DNA of 23,118 nt from Oscillospiraceae bacterium. Lineage in GTDB: Bacteria > Bacillota_A > Clostridia > Oscillospirales > Oscillospiraceae. Under the pieces are notes generated by a model. The model had not been told where the DNA came from. It ran no database searches and saw only the letters and a list, made by a program, of their open reading frames with translations. The DNA is taken from assembly GCA_017936985.1 (NCBI GenBank), contig JAGBEM010000045.1, positions 1-23,118 on the forward strand, given 5' to 3'. Below are positions 1 to 6,476 of the stretch, piece after piece. The position numbers and the translations under genes were made by a program. How positions within the stretch are numbered: position 1 is the stretch's first letter; each line of letters begins with the position of its first letter.

Positions 1-774
1 ATGACCGAAGACCAAATGGCCGGTGCTATTACCCGGCTCATGAGCCTGGGCACCAAGCATTTTGGTATCCACGCATTTCTGGCCTCCAACACCACCACCA
101 ATGAATACTATCCCCAGCTGGCTGCGAACCTCTTCCGGCTGGCTGTTCGGCTGCACAATGCCACCGGCTGCCACATTTCCTTTGTCAACCTCTCCGGCGG
201 CGTGGGCGTGGACTACCGTCCTGAGCAGCCCCGTTGCGACATCAGCGCCATCGGCGAAGGCGTACACAGAGAGTACGACAAAATCCTGGCCCCCGTTGGC
301 ATGGATGATATTGCTATTTATACCGAGCTGGGCCGTTTCATGCTGGCCCCTTACGGCCACCTTGTCTCTACCGTTCTGCACCAGAAGCACATCTACCGGG
401 AATATATAGGACTGGATGCCTGCGCCGCAGATCTGATGCGTCCTGCCATGTACGGTGCCTATCACCACATCACTGTCCTGGGCAAAGAGGATGCCATTTT
501 GGATCATGTCTACGATGTGACCGGCGGCCTGTGCGAAAACAACGACAAGTTCGCCGTAGAGCGCAGCTTGCCTCAGATCGACATCGGCGACATTCTGGTC
601 CTCCACGATACCGGCGCTCACGGCCACTCCATGGGATATAACTACAACGGCAAGCTCCGCTCTGCCGAAGTTCTTCTGAAAGAGGACGGCTCTTTCCAGC
701 TGATCCGCCGCGCGGAAAAGCCCTCGGACTACTTCGCCACCCTGGACTGTACTCCCTTCCACATCGGCGAGTAA
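1..774 (+). CDS. lysA: Diaminopimelate decarboxylase, C-terminal part (5' end outside window)
   Basis: This PLP enzyme (fold type III) decarboxylates meso-diaminopimelate to L-lysine, the last step of lysine synthesis, in the cytoplasm. The 257 readable residues carry the family's C-terminal signatures: GGVGVDY at 66-72 (phosphate-binding Gly loop), ELGRFM at 109-114 (the usual EPGR motif with Pro replaced by Leu), the catalytic CE pair at 178-179, and DTGAHGHSMGYNYNG at 203-217, where the substrate-binding GAY region reads GAH. The family is normally about 410-430 residues and the N-terminal barrel with the PLP lysine is missing, so the gene begins before base 1. The ATG at base 1 is probably an internal methionine. 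The YxYNG and ELGR variants are, from memory, typical of a clostridial subfamily rather than signs of decay. No convincing terminator follows; there is only a loose TTGGCT/AGCCAA repeat (775-818). Confidence 0.87.
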   Translation: MTEDQMAGAITRLMSLGTKHFGIHAFLASNTTTNEYYPQLAANLFRLAVRLHNATGCHISFVNLSGGVGVDYRPEQPRCDISAIGEGVHREYDKILAPVGMDDIAIYTELGRFMLAPYGHLVSTVLHQKHIYREYIGLDACAADLMRPAMYGAYHHITVLGKEDAILDHVYDVTGGLCENNDKFAVERSLPQIDIGDILVLHDTGAHGHSMGYNYNGKLRSAEVLLKEDGSFQLIRRAEKPSDYFATLDCTPFHIGE

Positions 775-862
775 TTGGCTATTTTGCACAAAAACACTCC
801 CGGTTTTTCGGCAGCCAAATAAGATTTATACAATATTTTTTCATGCTTCTTTTGGAAAACTG

Positions 863-871
863 TGCTATAAT
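863..871 (+). promoter_or_regulatory. Extended -10 promoter of the CBS gene
   Basis: TGC-TATAAT (863-871) is a perfect extended -10 element. No good -35 is present at 16-18 bp, as expected for extended -10 promoters. It lies 47 bp before the CBS start codon, whose AAGGAG ribosome site is at 908-913. Confidence 0.7.
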
Positions 872-918
872 ATTAATGGTAGCGATGATGTTGCCAATGT
901 GCGCAAAAAGGAGCCCTT

Positions 919-1332
919 ATGGATAATATTTTGTTTTTTCTGAAGCCGAAGGCCATGTGCGCCTTCCTCTACGATGACTATACCATACGACAAGCATTGG
1001 AAAAGATGGAATCGGCCCACTTTGCGGCACTGCCCATCCTGAATAAACGGGGCGAGTACCGGGGCACATTAACAGAAGGCGATCTTCTGTGGGCCATCAA
1101 GAATATGTGCTATATGGACATACGCCAGGCGGAAGCCCACCGGATCATGGAGATCTCCCGCAGAAAAGATTACATACCGGTACGGGTCACTACCCCCATG
1201 CAGGATCTGGTGGAACGGGCCAGTACCCAAAACTTCATCCCCGTGGTGGACGATAAAGATACCTTCATCGGCATCATCACCAGAAGCTCCATCATCCAGT
1301 TTTGCTCCCACCAGCTTTTCCGGGAAGACTGA
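919..1332 (+). CDS. CBS domain-pair protein
   Basis: This is a stand-alone Bateman module of 137 residues. Two CBS repeats are visible: residues about 10-63, with ALPILNKRGEYRGTLTEGDL, and about 78-132, with FIPVVDDKDTFIGIITRSSI. Each shows the hydrophobic-PVVD-x-G-(I/T)-x-T/S-R/E pattern. CBS pairs generally bind adenine nucleotides or related ligands and regulate a partner. No catalytic or transport domain is attached here, so the partner is unknown. The start is supported by AAGGAG at 908-913 with 5 nt spacing. The gene stands alone, with its own extended -10 promoter upstream and a strong terminator just after the stop. Cytosolic; no signal or membrane segment. Confidence 0.88.
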   Translation: MDNILFFLKPKAMCAFLYDDYTIRQALEKMESAHFAALPILNKRGEYRGTLTEGDLLWAIKNMCYMDIRQAEAHRIMEISRRKDYIPVRVTTPMQDLVERASTQNFIPVVDDKDTFIGIITRSSIIQFCSHQLFRED

Positions 1333-1340
1333 CGCAAGTA

Positions 1341-1371
1341 AACGCACGCTGCAAATGCAGCGTGCGTTTTT
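1341..1371 (+). terminator. Rho-independent terminator after the CBS gene
   Basis: A 12-bp perfect stem (1341-1352 with 1357-1368), AAAT loop, and a run of five T at 1367-1371. It starts 8 bp after the CBS stop codon and isolates that gene from the operon downstream. Confidence 0.93.
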
Positions 1372-1388
1372 GTTCACATTCTTTTTGG

Positions 1389-1417
1389 TTGCAATACCCT
1401 TTCATTTTTGATAAAAT
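1389..1417 (+). promoter_or_regulatory. Sigma-A promoter of the XRE-to-lipoprotein operon
   Basis: TTGCAA (1389-1394), 17-bp spacer, TAAAAT (1412-1417). It is followed by a TGGAGGT ribosome site (1434-1440) and the ATG at 1446. It is the only clear promoter seen before the packed gene set that ends at 5843. Confidence 0.78.
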
Positions 1418-1445
1418 ACATACAAGTATACCCTGGAGGTCAATT

Positions 1446-2117
1446 ATGGACGACGAAAAGCTGAAAAATCAAATTGGTGCCAATATTGCTGCGCACCGTA
1501 AGCGCGCAGGCCTGACCCAGGCCGGTTTGGCTGAAAAATTGAATTACTCGGACAAAGCCGTTTCCAAGTGGGAGCGGGGCGAATCCATTCCGGATATATT
1601 GACTCTGATGGCCATTGCGGAGAATTTGGGTGTCACTGTAAACGATCTGATCACCGACCCCAACGCCCTGCCGGAAAACGGCGGCAAAGTGGAAAAAACC
1701 ATGGGCAAGGTTGTGGAAAAAGCCCTCAAACGCAAGGCCAACAAGAATATCATTCTGGGACTTTCCTCGATTCTGGTATGGTTCGTTGCCCTGTTCGTCT
1801 ATGTGGTGCTGTCCAGCTGCGGCGTTCCCAACAGCTGGCTGGCATTCTTTTGCGCCGTTCCTGCAGACTGCATCGTCATGCTGAGCCTGCGCTCTGCCTG
1901 GCACGATTTTCGCTGGAATCGGATCCTGATCAGTGGCATCATGTGGGGCACCCTGATCAGCATCTTTGCTACATTGCTTGTAATTTGGAATATCAACATC
2001 TGGCGGATCTTCCTACTGGGCATCCCCGGTCAGGCCGCGATCCTGCTTTGGTTCCGGATGTTCCGCCCCACCCGGGCAAACAAGGAGAAAGAACATGGAC
2101 AAGAAGGCACTGCGTGA
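1446..2117 (+). CDS. XRE-family regulator with four-helix membrane domain
   Basis: The protein has 223 residues. Residues about 8-68 form a Cro/C1-type helix-turn-helix; LTQAGLAEKLNYSDKAVSKW (23-42) covers the two core helices. A basic linker (81-100) leads to four hydrophobic segments at about 101-123, 129-148, 159-182 and 185-205, so a DNA-binding head is tied to the membrane. Such fusions are common in Clostridia and probably respond to an envelope signal; the ligand and targets are unknown. The ATG at 1446 is chosen over an in-frame ATG at 1302 because it has TGGAGGT at 1434-1440 and lies after the promoter, whereas the upstream extension overlaps the CBS gene and its terminator. The 3' end overlaps the next gene by 23 bp, indicating co-translation. 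As first gene of the operon it may autoregulate it (inference). Confidence 0.87.
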   Translation: MDDEKLKNQIGANIAAHRKRAGLTQAGLAEKLNYSDKAVSKWERGESIPDILTLMAIAENLGVTVNDLITDPNALPENGGKVEKTMGKVVEKALKRKANKNIILGLSSILVWFVALFVYVVLSSCGVPNSWLAFFCAVPADCIVMLSLRSAWHDFRWNRILISGIMWGTLISIFATLLVIWNINIWRIFLLGIPGQAAILLWFRMFRPTRANKEKEHGQEGTA

Positions 2118-2628
2118 TTCCATCCGCGCCCAAAAGCGCGCCATGACTGAAGAGCAGATCCAATCTGCCAGCGAAACCCTCGGACGGCTTTTCGCTGCCA
2201 CAGAGCAGTACCGCCAGGCAAAAACCATCTACGGCTACCTCCCCTATAACCAGGAGGTACGCACCGTCCCCATGCTGGAGCAGGCGCTCCGGGACGGCAA
2301 ACAGGTGGCTGTTCCCAAGGTATACGGCGACGAAATGCGCTTTATCCTTCTAACCGACCTTTCTCAGGTAGAAAAGGGCTATTCCGGCATCCCCGAGCCC
2401 ATTGCCGACAGCCCACTCGCGGACGACCCCACCGCGCTGGTGCTGATGCCTGGTCTCGCCTTTGACAAAGAAGGTCACCGCATCGGCTACGGCGGCGGCT
2501 TTTACGACCGTTTTCTGGCAGCAGAACCCCATCACCCCACCCTTGCGCTGTGCTACGCCTTTCAAATGCTTCCCTCCATCGAAACCGAAGCCTTTGACAT
2601 TCCCGTCGACTGCGTCCTGTGGGCATAG
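2095..2628 (+). CDS. 5-formyltetrahydrofolate cyclo-ligase
   Basis: This enzyme (MTHFS) uses ATP to convert 5-formyl-THF to 5,10-methenyl-THF, returning folate to the active one-carbon pool. The 177-residue length is close to the family norm. The signature PGLAFDKEGHRIGYGGGFYD lies at 119-138, including the GYGGGFYDR phosphate/folate loop. The N-terminal KxxLRxxxxxxRxxM pattern at 3-17 (KKALRDSIRAQKRAM) is also typical. A ribosome site (AAGGAGAAAG, from 2081) sits inside the preceding gene, which overlaps by 23 bp. The next start follows after 9 bp, so it is an internal operon gene. Its link to the regulator and lipoprotein around it is not obvious; it may simply be housekeeping cargo. Confidence 0.95.
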   Translation: MDKKALRDSIRAQKRAMTEEQIQSASETLGRLFAATEQYRQAKTIYGYLPYNQEVRTVPMLEQALRDGKQVAVPKVYGDEMRFILLTDLSQVEKGYSGIPEPIADSPLADDPTALVLMPGLAFDKEGHRIGYGGGFYDRFLAAEPHHPTLALCYAFQMLPSIETEAFDIPVDCVLWA

Positions 2629-2637
2629 GAGCAAACC

Positions 2638-3213
2638 ATGGACTTTATTGTGATCCTCGTGTTGGCCGCATTGACATTTAGCTTATGCTTTCTGGTAGAC
2701 AAGCTCCACCAAAAGCTCTTCCGCAGCCGCCAGCAGCATCGCACCGGCAAAGCAGTCCGGCTGAACAAGAAATTCGGCGCATTTGGCCTTATCCTGTTTA
2801 TTCTAGGCCTGGCCGCACTGTTCACCGGCCTGCCCAGTAATTGGGTGCTCATTGCCGGCGGCATCCTCATCATGCTCACCGGCATCGGTCTGGTGGTCTA
2901 CTACATGACCTACGGCATTTTCTACGACAGCGACAGCTTCCTCTATACCACCTTCGGCAAAAAGAGCATAAGCTACCGCTATGGCCAGATCAGCCACCAG
3001 CAGCTGTATGTGCTCCAGGGCGGCAATATCCTGCTGGAACTGCATATGAAAGACAGCTCTGCCGTCCAGCTTCAGCTGCAGCTTGCCGGTGCAGAAGATT
3101 TTCTGAACACCGCATTCCTTGGCTGGGTGCAGCAAAACAACATCGACATCCGCACCACCAACTTCCACGACCCGAAAAACAGCTGCTGGTTCCCCAGCGG
3201 AGAGGATCTTTGA
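2638..3213 (+). CDS. Small membrane protein with PH-like cytosolic domain
   Basis: I do not recognise a named family. The 191-residue protein has hydrophobic segments at about 2-20, 46-64 and 69-90, separated by a very basic loop (22-45, with KLFRSRQQHR), so that loop is probably cytosolic. Residues about 95-165 alternate beta-like stretches (FLYTTFGKKSISYRYGQI, ILLELHMK, AVQLQLQLAGAEDFLNTAFL). This resembles the bacterial PH-domain fold seen in many small clostridial membrane proteins, but the assignment is by pattern only. The ribosome site GGAG (2628-2631) overlaps the previous stop. The gap to the next start is 1 bp, giving tight coupling with the DUF1643 gene. Confidence 0.7.
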   Translation: MDFIVILVLAALTFSLCFLVDKLHQKLFRSRQQHRTGKAVRLNKKFGAFGLILFILGLAALFTGLPSNWVLIAGGILIMLTGIGLVVYYMTYGIFYDSDSFLYTTFGKKSISYRYGQISHQQLYVLQGGNILLELHMKDSSAVQLQLQLAGAEDFLNTAFLGWVQQNNIDIRTTNFHDPKNSCWFPSGEDL

Positions 3214-3214
3214 T

Positions 3215-3829
3215 ATGCACATACCAAAAGGAAATACCGCCCAGCTGGAGCTGGTGACCTTTCGGCAGGCGCTGGAAGCCGCCAACACCCCCACAGACAG
3301 CTATGACGTCAACAAATGGCTCTACGCACCGAATTTTTACTCTGAATACCGATACATACTGGGTACCCGGGGCAAAAATCCGCTGATCTGCATCGGCATC
3401 AACCCCTCTACCGCCGAACCGGACAACTTGGATAACACCTTGAAATCTGTAGAGCGGATCGCCCATGGCAACGGCTTTGACAGCTTCATTATGTTCAATG
3501 TCTATGCCCAGCGGGCAACCGACCCGGATGCCATGGAAAAAACCTGCAACGCCGCCCTGCACAAAGAAAATTTGGAAGCCTTCCGGTATGTACTTTCCAT
3601 TTCCCGGAAGCCTGCCGTCTGGGCTGCCTGGGGTGCGATCATCGAAAAACGCGGTTACCTTGCAGACTGCGTCCGGGACATGGTGAAAGCCGGCGAAGAA
3701 TACGGTGCCAATTGGTACTGCGCCGGAGCCATCACCAAAAAGGGTCACCCCCACCATCCGCTGTACCTGCGCAAGGACGAAAAGCTGAAGCCCTTTGATG
3801 TGGAATCTTACCTGAAAAAGGATCGATAA
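3215..3829 (+). CDS. DUF1643 domain protein
   Basis: The 204-residue protein has the DUF1643 hallmark LICIGINPSTAEPDNLDNTL (57-76), followed by FIMFNVYAQRAT (91-102) and the C-terminal GAITKKGHPHHPLYL (171-185). Members are mostly found encoded in phages, plasmids and bacterial chromosomes; their biochemical role is not established to my knowledge. The NPSTA and HPHHP motifs suggest a nucleotide or nucleobase-processing active site, which is inference only. The ATG at 3215 is preferred over an in-frame upstream ATG at 3119 that would overlap the previous gene by 95 bp. GGAGAGGAT (about 3199-3207) is a good ribosome site for 3215. One base separates it from the preceding stop and two from the next start. 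Confidence 0.85.
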   Translation: MHIPKGNTAQLELVTFRQALEAANTPTDSYDVNKWLYAPNFYSEYRYILGTRGKNPLICIGINPSTAEPDNLDNTLKSVERIAHGNGFDSFIMFNVYAQRATDPDAMEKTCNAALHKENLEAFRYVLSISRKPAVWAAWGAIIEKRGYLADCVRDMVKAGEEYGANWYCAGAITKKGHPHHPLYLRKDEKLKPFDVESYLKKDR

Positions 3830-3831
3830 AC

Positions 3832-4008
3832 ATGGACTGCAACGAATGCGATACCTGCTGGTATTACGATTACGACGAAGAATACGACGAGTACTACTGC
3901 ATGATGGATCTGGACGAGGACGAGGTCTACCGTTTTTTCGCCTCCGGAAAAAAACACTGCCCTTACTATCGCCAGGGCGATGACTATACACTGGCAAGGA
4001 GACAATGA
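3832..4008 (+). CDS. Cys- and acid-rich miniprotein (DUF6472-like)
   Basis: This 58-residue protein is rich in Cys, Tyr and Asp/Glu: C3, C6, C9, C23 and C43, with an acidic centre YYDYDEEYDEYYC (11-23) and MDLDEDEVYRF (25-35). The CxxCxxC start and later single Cys residues suggest a metal-binding knuckle. From memory it matches a clostridial family named DUF6472, found as tiny proteins of unknown function. It sits 2 bp after the DUF1643 stop, and its own stop overlaps the next start (TGATG), so it is translated with its neighbours. Calculated charge is strongly negative at the N-terminal half and basic at the end (LARRQ). No function can be claimed. Confidence 0.85.
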   Translation: MDCNECDTCWYYDYDEEYDEYYCMMDLDEDEVYRFFASGKKHCPYYRQGDDYTLARRQ

Positions 4009-5843
4009 TGAAACGACTCACTTTTCTTCTTTTGCTTCTGCTGTTAATGATCGGCTGTGCGGTGCAGGAGCAGCCCAATAACACCACCGCCTCTACAGAA
4101 GTGACCGAACCGCCGGTCAGTTCTCTGCTGGATGAAGCGTCCGCTTTGTCCCAGGCAACCAACGGTGCCGTCAGCACCTACCGCATAGATGATATGTCCT
4201 TTGACGCTCTGATCCCCATGGGAGACGGTCTTCTGGCATTCCACAACAGCGACTGTACCACCTTGTATCTTCTGGGCGGTACACCTCTGGAAGTCATCGC
4301 TACCACTCCCCTGGACAGTCTTTATTCCCCTGGGGATCTGCTGCAGTGCAGCAGTAGAGGTCTTGCCCTCTGCCGGAACAACGGCTCCCTGCTGTTTCTG
4401 GATGCCACCCTGAAAGAGATCCGCGCAACGCAGCTTCCTGCCGATGCCATCGGCGTTGCGGTAGTTTCCCCGGATCTGAATACCGTCTATTACTGCACCA
4501 CCTCCGGCATCCAGGTCCTGGATCTGCTCACCGGCATCTCACGACCGCTGCAGCAAACCAACGCCGCCTCCACCCAGACTCTTACAGGCGCATTGTTTGA
4601 AGGACAAATGCTGCGCCACCAAATCACATATTCTGATGGCCGCATCACCACATCTCTGGTCAACGCGCAAAACGGCCAAACTGTGTACACCGGCGACCGC
4701 CTGAACGACCTGACCACTTCCGCACAAAACTATTTCCTGACCGTTGACAGTGGCAGTGCCCTGCAATTTGTCTTTGGCAGCTACGGCGAAGACCCCGGCG
4801 TGCTCTGGCCTGCAGAAGCCATTACCGATTTTATACCGCTTCCCCGGCAAAACGCCCTGCTGGCTCTTTACAACACCGATACCGGCTGCCGCCTTGCCTA
4901 TTACGATCTGACCTCCGGCAAGCTCACCGGAGATGTCACCCTCCCCGGCATTCCCCAGATCCACAGCATTTGCCCCGGCGGTAATGGCACAGTTTGGTTT
5001 TGTGCCTATGATGATAGCTCCCAGGCGAATCTTCTGCACCATTGGGACACCGCCCTGACACTCACCGGCGACGAAACCAACTATACCGACACCTATTACA
5101 CCCGCTCCGCTCCGGACGCCGAGGGCCTTGCCGCTTTGGAGAACCGGCTTGCTGCGCTGGAAACCAGCCTGGGCATTGACCTGATCCTGGGCGAAGCTGC
5201 CGCTGCGGTGCAGCCCTGGGAAGATGCCTTTACCACAGAATATCTGGTTCCTGTTTATGAAGCTTGGCTTCCGCAGCTGGAATCTGCCCTGCAGCAATTC
5301 CCCGAGGGCTTTCTTGCCGGCACTGTCAGCGATCAGCTGCATATCATCCTGGTTCGCTCCATCCATGGCCGGCTGGAAAACGGCTATACCGACGAAGTCA
5401 GCGGTATTCAGTACTGGCACAACGGCGAAACCTATATTGCCCTGTGTCTGACCGACGACCCCACCGAAACGCTGTATCATACGCTGGGCTATCTCATCGA
5501 TACCCGGGTGCTGACCGCTTGCGCCGCCTATAAAGAATGGAATAAACTGAATCCGGCCGGCTTCTCCTACGATAACAGCTATGTTGCCAACCAAAACCGA
5601 AATGACTGGCAATATCTGCAGGACAATGACCGTTCCTTCATCGATATGTTCTCTATGAGCTTTGCCAGAGAAGACCGGGCGCAGATCTTTGCGTACGCCA
5701 TGCAAGCAGGCAACGAAACCTACTTCCGATCGGAAACCATGCAGCGCAAACTGAAAACTCTCTGTGATGGGATCCGCCAGGCCTACGGTCTGAAAAAAGA
5801 CCCCCGCAGCTTCCCCTGGGAGCAATACCTGTCCAACACATAA
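4008..5843 (+). CDS. Large lipoprotein: beta-propeller-like part plus degenerate zinc-peptidase-like domain
   Basis: The protein is 611 residues from this start. A lysine/arginine start, a run of leucines and the lipobox LMIGC (Cys17) predict a lipoprotein on the outer face of the membrane. Residues about 50-355 consist of repeated short beta-rich units (e.g. LLFLDATLKEIRATQLP, LAYYDLTSGKLTGDVTLPG) resembling a WD/PQQ-type propeller. Residues about 370-611 resemble the helical peptidase-like lipoproteins of Clostridia. The position where those proteins carry HExxH-type zinc ligands reads HTLGY (491-495), so the catalytic Glu and second His are absent, while the later FAREDRAQIFAYAM segment is kept. 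The domain is therefore probably non-catalytic (inference). ATG 4008 is preferred to ATG 4005 because AAGGAG (3996-4001) is 6 nt away rather than 3 nt; the difference is one Met. It is the last gene of the operon. Confidence 0.78.
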   Translation: MKRLTFLLLLLLLMIGCAVQEQPNNTTASTEVTEPPVSSLLDEASALSQATNGAVSTYRIDDMSFDALIPMGDGLLAFHNSDCTTLYLLGGTPLEVIATTPLDSLYSPGDLLQCSSRGLALCRNNGSLLFLDATLKEIRATQLPADAIGVAVVSPDLNTVYYCTTSGIQVLDLLTGISRPLQQTNAASTQTLTGALFEGQMLRHQITYSDGRITTSLVNAQNGQTVYTGDRLNDLTTSAQNYFLTVDSGSALQFVFGSYGEDPGVLWPAEAITDFIPLPRQNALLALYNTDTGCRLAYYDLTSGKLTGDVTLPGIPQIHSICPGGNGTVWFCAYDDSSQANLLHHWDTALTLTGDETNYTDTYYTRSAPDAEGLAALENRLAALETSLGIDLILGEAAAAVQPWEDAFTTEYLVPVYEAWLPQLESALQQFPEGFLAGTVSDQLHIILVRSIHGRLENGYTDEVSGIQYWHNGETYIALCLTDDPTETLYHTLGYLIDTRVLTACAAYKEWNKLNPAGFSYDNSYVANQNRNDWQYLQDNDRSFIDMFSMSFAREDRAQIFAYAMQAGNETYFRSETMQRKLKTLCDGIRQAYGLKKDPRSFPWEQYLSNT

Positions 5844-5848
5844 AAAGC

Positions 5849-5876
5849 ACCCCGCTCTTTGCAGAGCGGGGTTTTC
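5849..5876 (+). terminator. Terminator closing the XRE-lipoprotein operon
   Basis: A stem of ten pairs (5849-5858 with 5863-5872), TTGC loop, followed by T's at 5872-5875; A's precede it on the left. It lies between convergent genes and may also help stop the repressor transcript from the other strand, though the T-run there is interrupted. Confidence 0.9.
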
Positions 5877-5885
5877 CTTCTTTGA

Positions 5886-6248
5886 TCAGTCCTTATTCAA
5901 GATCTGACGAACCTTCTGGATGGTCTCGGCATCCATCTCCGGGCGCTGCATCAGTGCCTCGATCAAGCCGACCATCTGGGGCTTATAACGATGAGAGAAG
6001 ATCGTATTGGCAAAATACTCCTCCCGGGTCATCGTCGGCAGGAAAGTCCGGCCATAGGTCTTGCTGCGCTTGACCACACCGGCCTCCTTGATAGCCCCCT
6101 TCTTCAGCAGGCCATTGAGCAGAATGTGAACAGAGCTGTCCTTCCAGGACTTTTCTGCAGAACGCTCCAGGAAATCAGAACGGGACAGTGCGCCGCCATC
6201 TTCCCACAAAACGTCCATAATTTGCATTTCACTTCTGGTTAATTGCAT
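5886..6248 (-). CDS. BlaI/MecI/CopY-family winged-helix repressor
   Basis: The protein has 120 residues. The N-terminal MQLTRSEMQIMDVLWEDGG and the recognition-helix region SWKDSSVHILLNGLLKKGAI (34-53) match the BlaI/MecI winged helix, in which W-x3-(T/S)V-x2-LL-x2-L-x2-KG is characteristic. The wing follows at KRSKTYGRTFLPTMTREEYF (60-79). The C-terminal helices (85-118) would form the dimer unit. Classical members repress beta-lactamase or PBP2a genes and are cleaved by a BlaR-type membrane protease; no BlaR-like gene is in the window, so the signal is unknown. TCCCTCC (6254-6260, + strand) is a GGAGGGA ribosome site. A consensus promoter lies at 6273-6301. Close direct repeats of TGACA around that promoter could be its own operator. 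Confidence 0.88.
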   Translation of the reverse strand: MQLTRSEMQIMDVLWEDGGALSRSDFLERSAEKSWKDSSVHILLNGLLKKGAIKEAGVVKRSKTYGRTFLPTMTREEYFANTIFSHRYKPQMVGLIEALMQRPEMDAETIQKVRQILNKD

Positions 6249-6272
6249 CGGAATCCCTCCATTTCGTTGTTC

Positions 6273-6301
6273 ATTATATATGGATTGTCATTTTTTGTCA
6301 A
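6273..6301 (-). promoter_or_regulatory. Consensus sigma-A promoter of the BlaI-type gene, with possible operator
   Basis: On the minus strand TTGACA (6296-6301), 17-bp spacer, TATAAT (6273-6278): both hexamers perfect. An ATTGAC-N7-GACAAT near-dyad covers the -35 and spacer (6284-6302). A TTTGTCAAA element lies just upstream (6309-6317). Such a strong promoter on a repressor gene usually implies repression; the operator reading is inference. Confidence 0.85.
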
Positions 6302-6371
6302 TTACTATTTTGTCAAAAATCATGAATTTTTTCCAAAAATCCAATCTTGCAGAACATTGGAGTTGATTTTT

Positions 6372-6388
6372 AAGGAAATTATTTCCTT
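6372..6388. promoter_or_regulatory. 17-bp palindrome in an AT-rich intergenic region
   Basis: AAGGAAAT-T-ATTTCCTT is a perfect dyad with a single central base. It lies about 70 bp upstream of the -35 of the BlaI-type gene and 25 bp beyond the LCP terminator. It is operator-like; no T-run makes it a terminator. The protein that binds it is unknown. Confidence 0.4.
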
Positions 6389-6412
6389 TTATTCCGAAAA
6401 TAATCCACTGTT

Positions 6413-6456
6413 AAAAAATAAAAGCGCTTCCATTCCCATATTCTGGGAATGGAAGC
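6413..6456 (-). terminator. Terminator of the LCP gene
   Basis: A perfect 12-bp stem (6426-6437 with 6445-6456), 7-nt loop, and on the minus strand a T-rich tail complementary to 6413-6423. It begins 20 bp after the LCP stop codon. Confidence 0.9.
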
Positions 6457-6476
6457 ACAAATTGATTTTCTGATAT

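Noticed and set aside
775..818. TTGGCT/AGCCAA inverted repeat as the lysA terminator
   Set aside because: The arms are only 6 bp with a 32-nt loop and no T-run directly after it.
1302..1445. N-terminal extension of the XRE regulator by 48 codons
   Set aside because: It overlaps the CBS gene, its terminator and the operon promoter; the ATG at 1446 has a TGGAGGT site.
2990..4177. A 395-codon minus-strand open frame across three + strand genes
   Set aside because: It crosses the boundaries of three tightly coupled genes and shows no recognisable domain.
4539..5825. A 428-codon minus-strand open frame opposite the lipoprotein
   Set aside because: The + strand has a ribosome site, lipobox and operon context; the antisense frame is low-complexity and unsupported.
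6243..6473. A 76-codon + strand open frame in the AT-rich gap
   Set aside because: It starts over the promoter of the BlaI-type gene and runs through a terminator; the frame is open only because the region is short and AT-rich.
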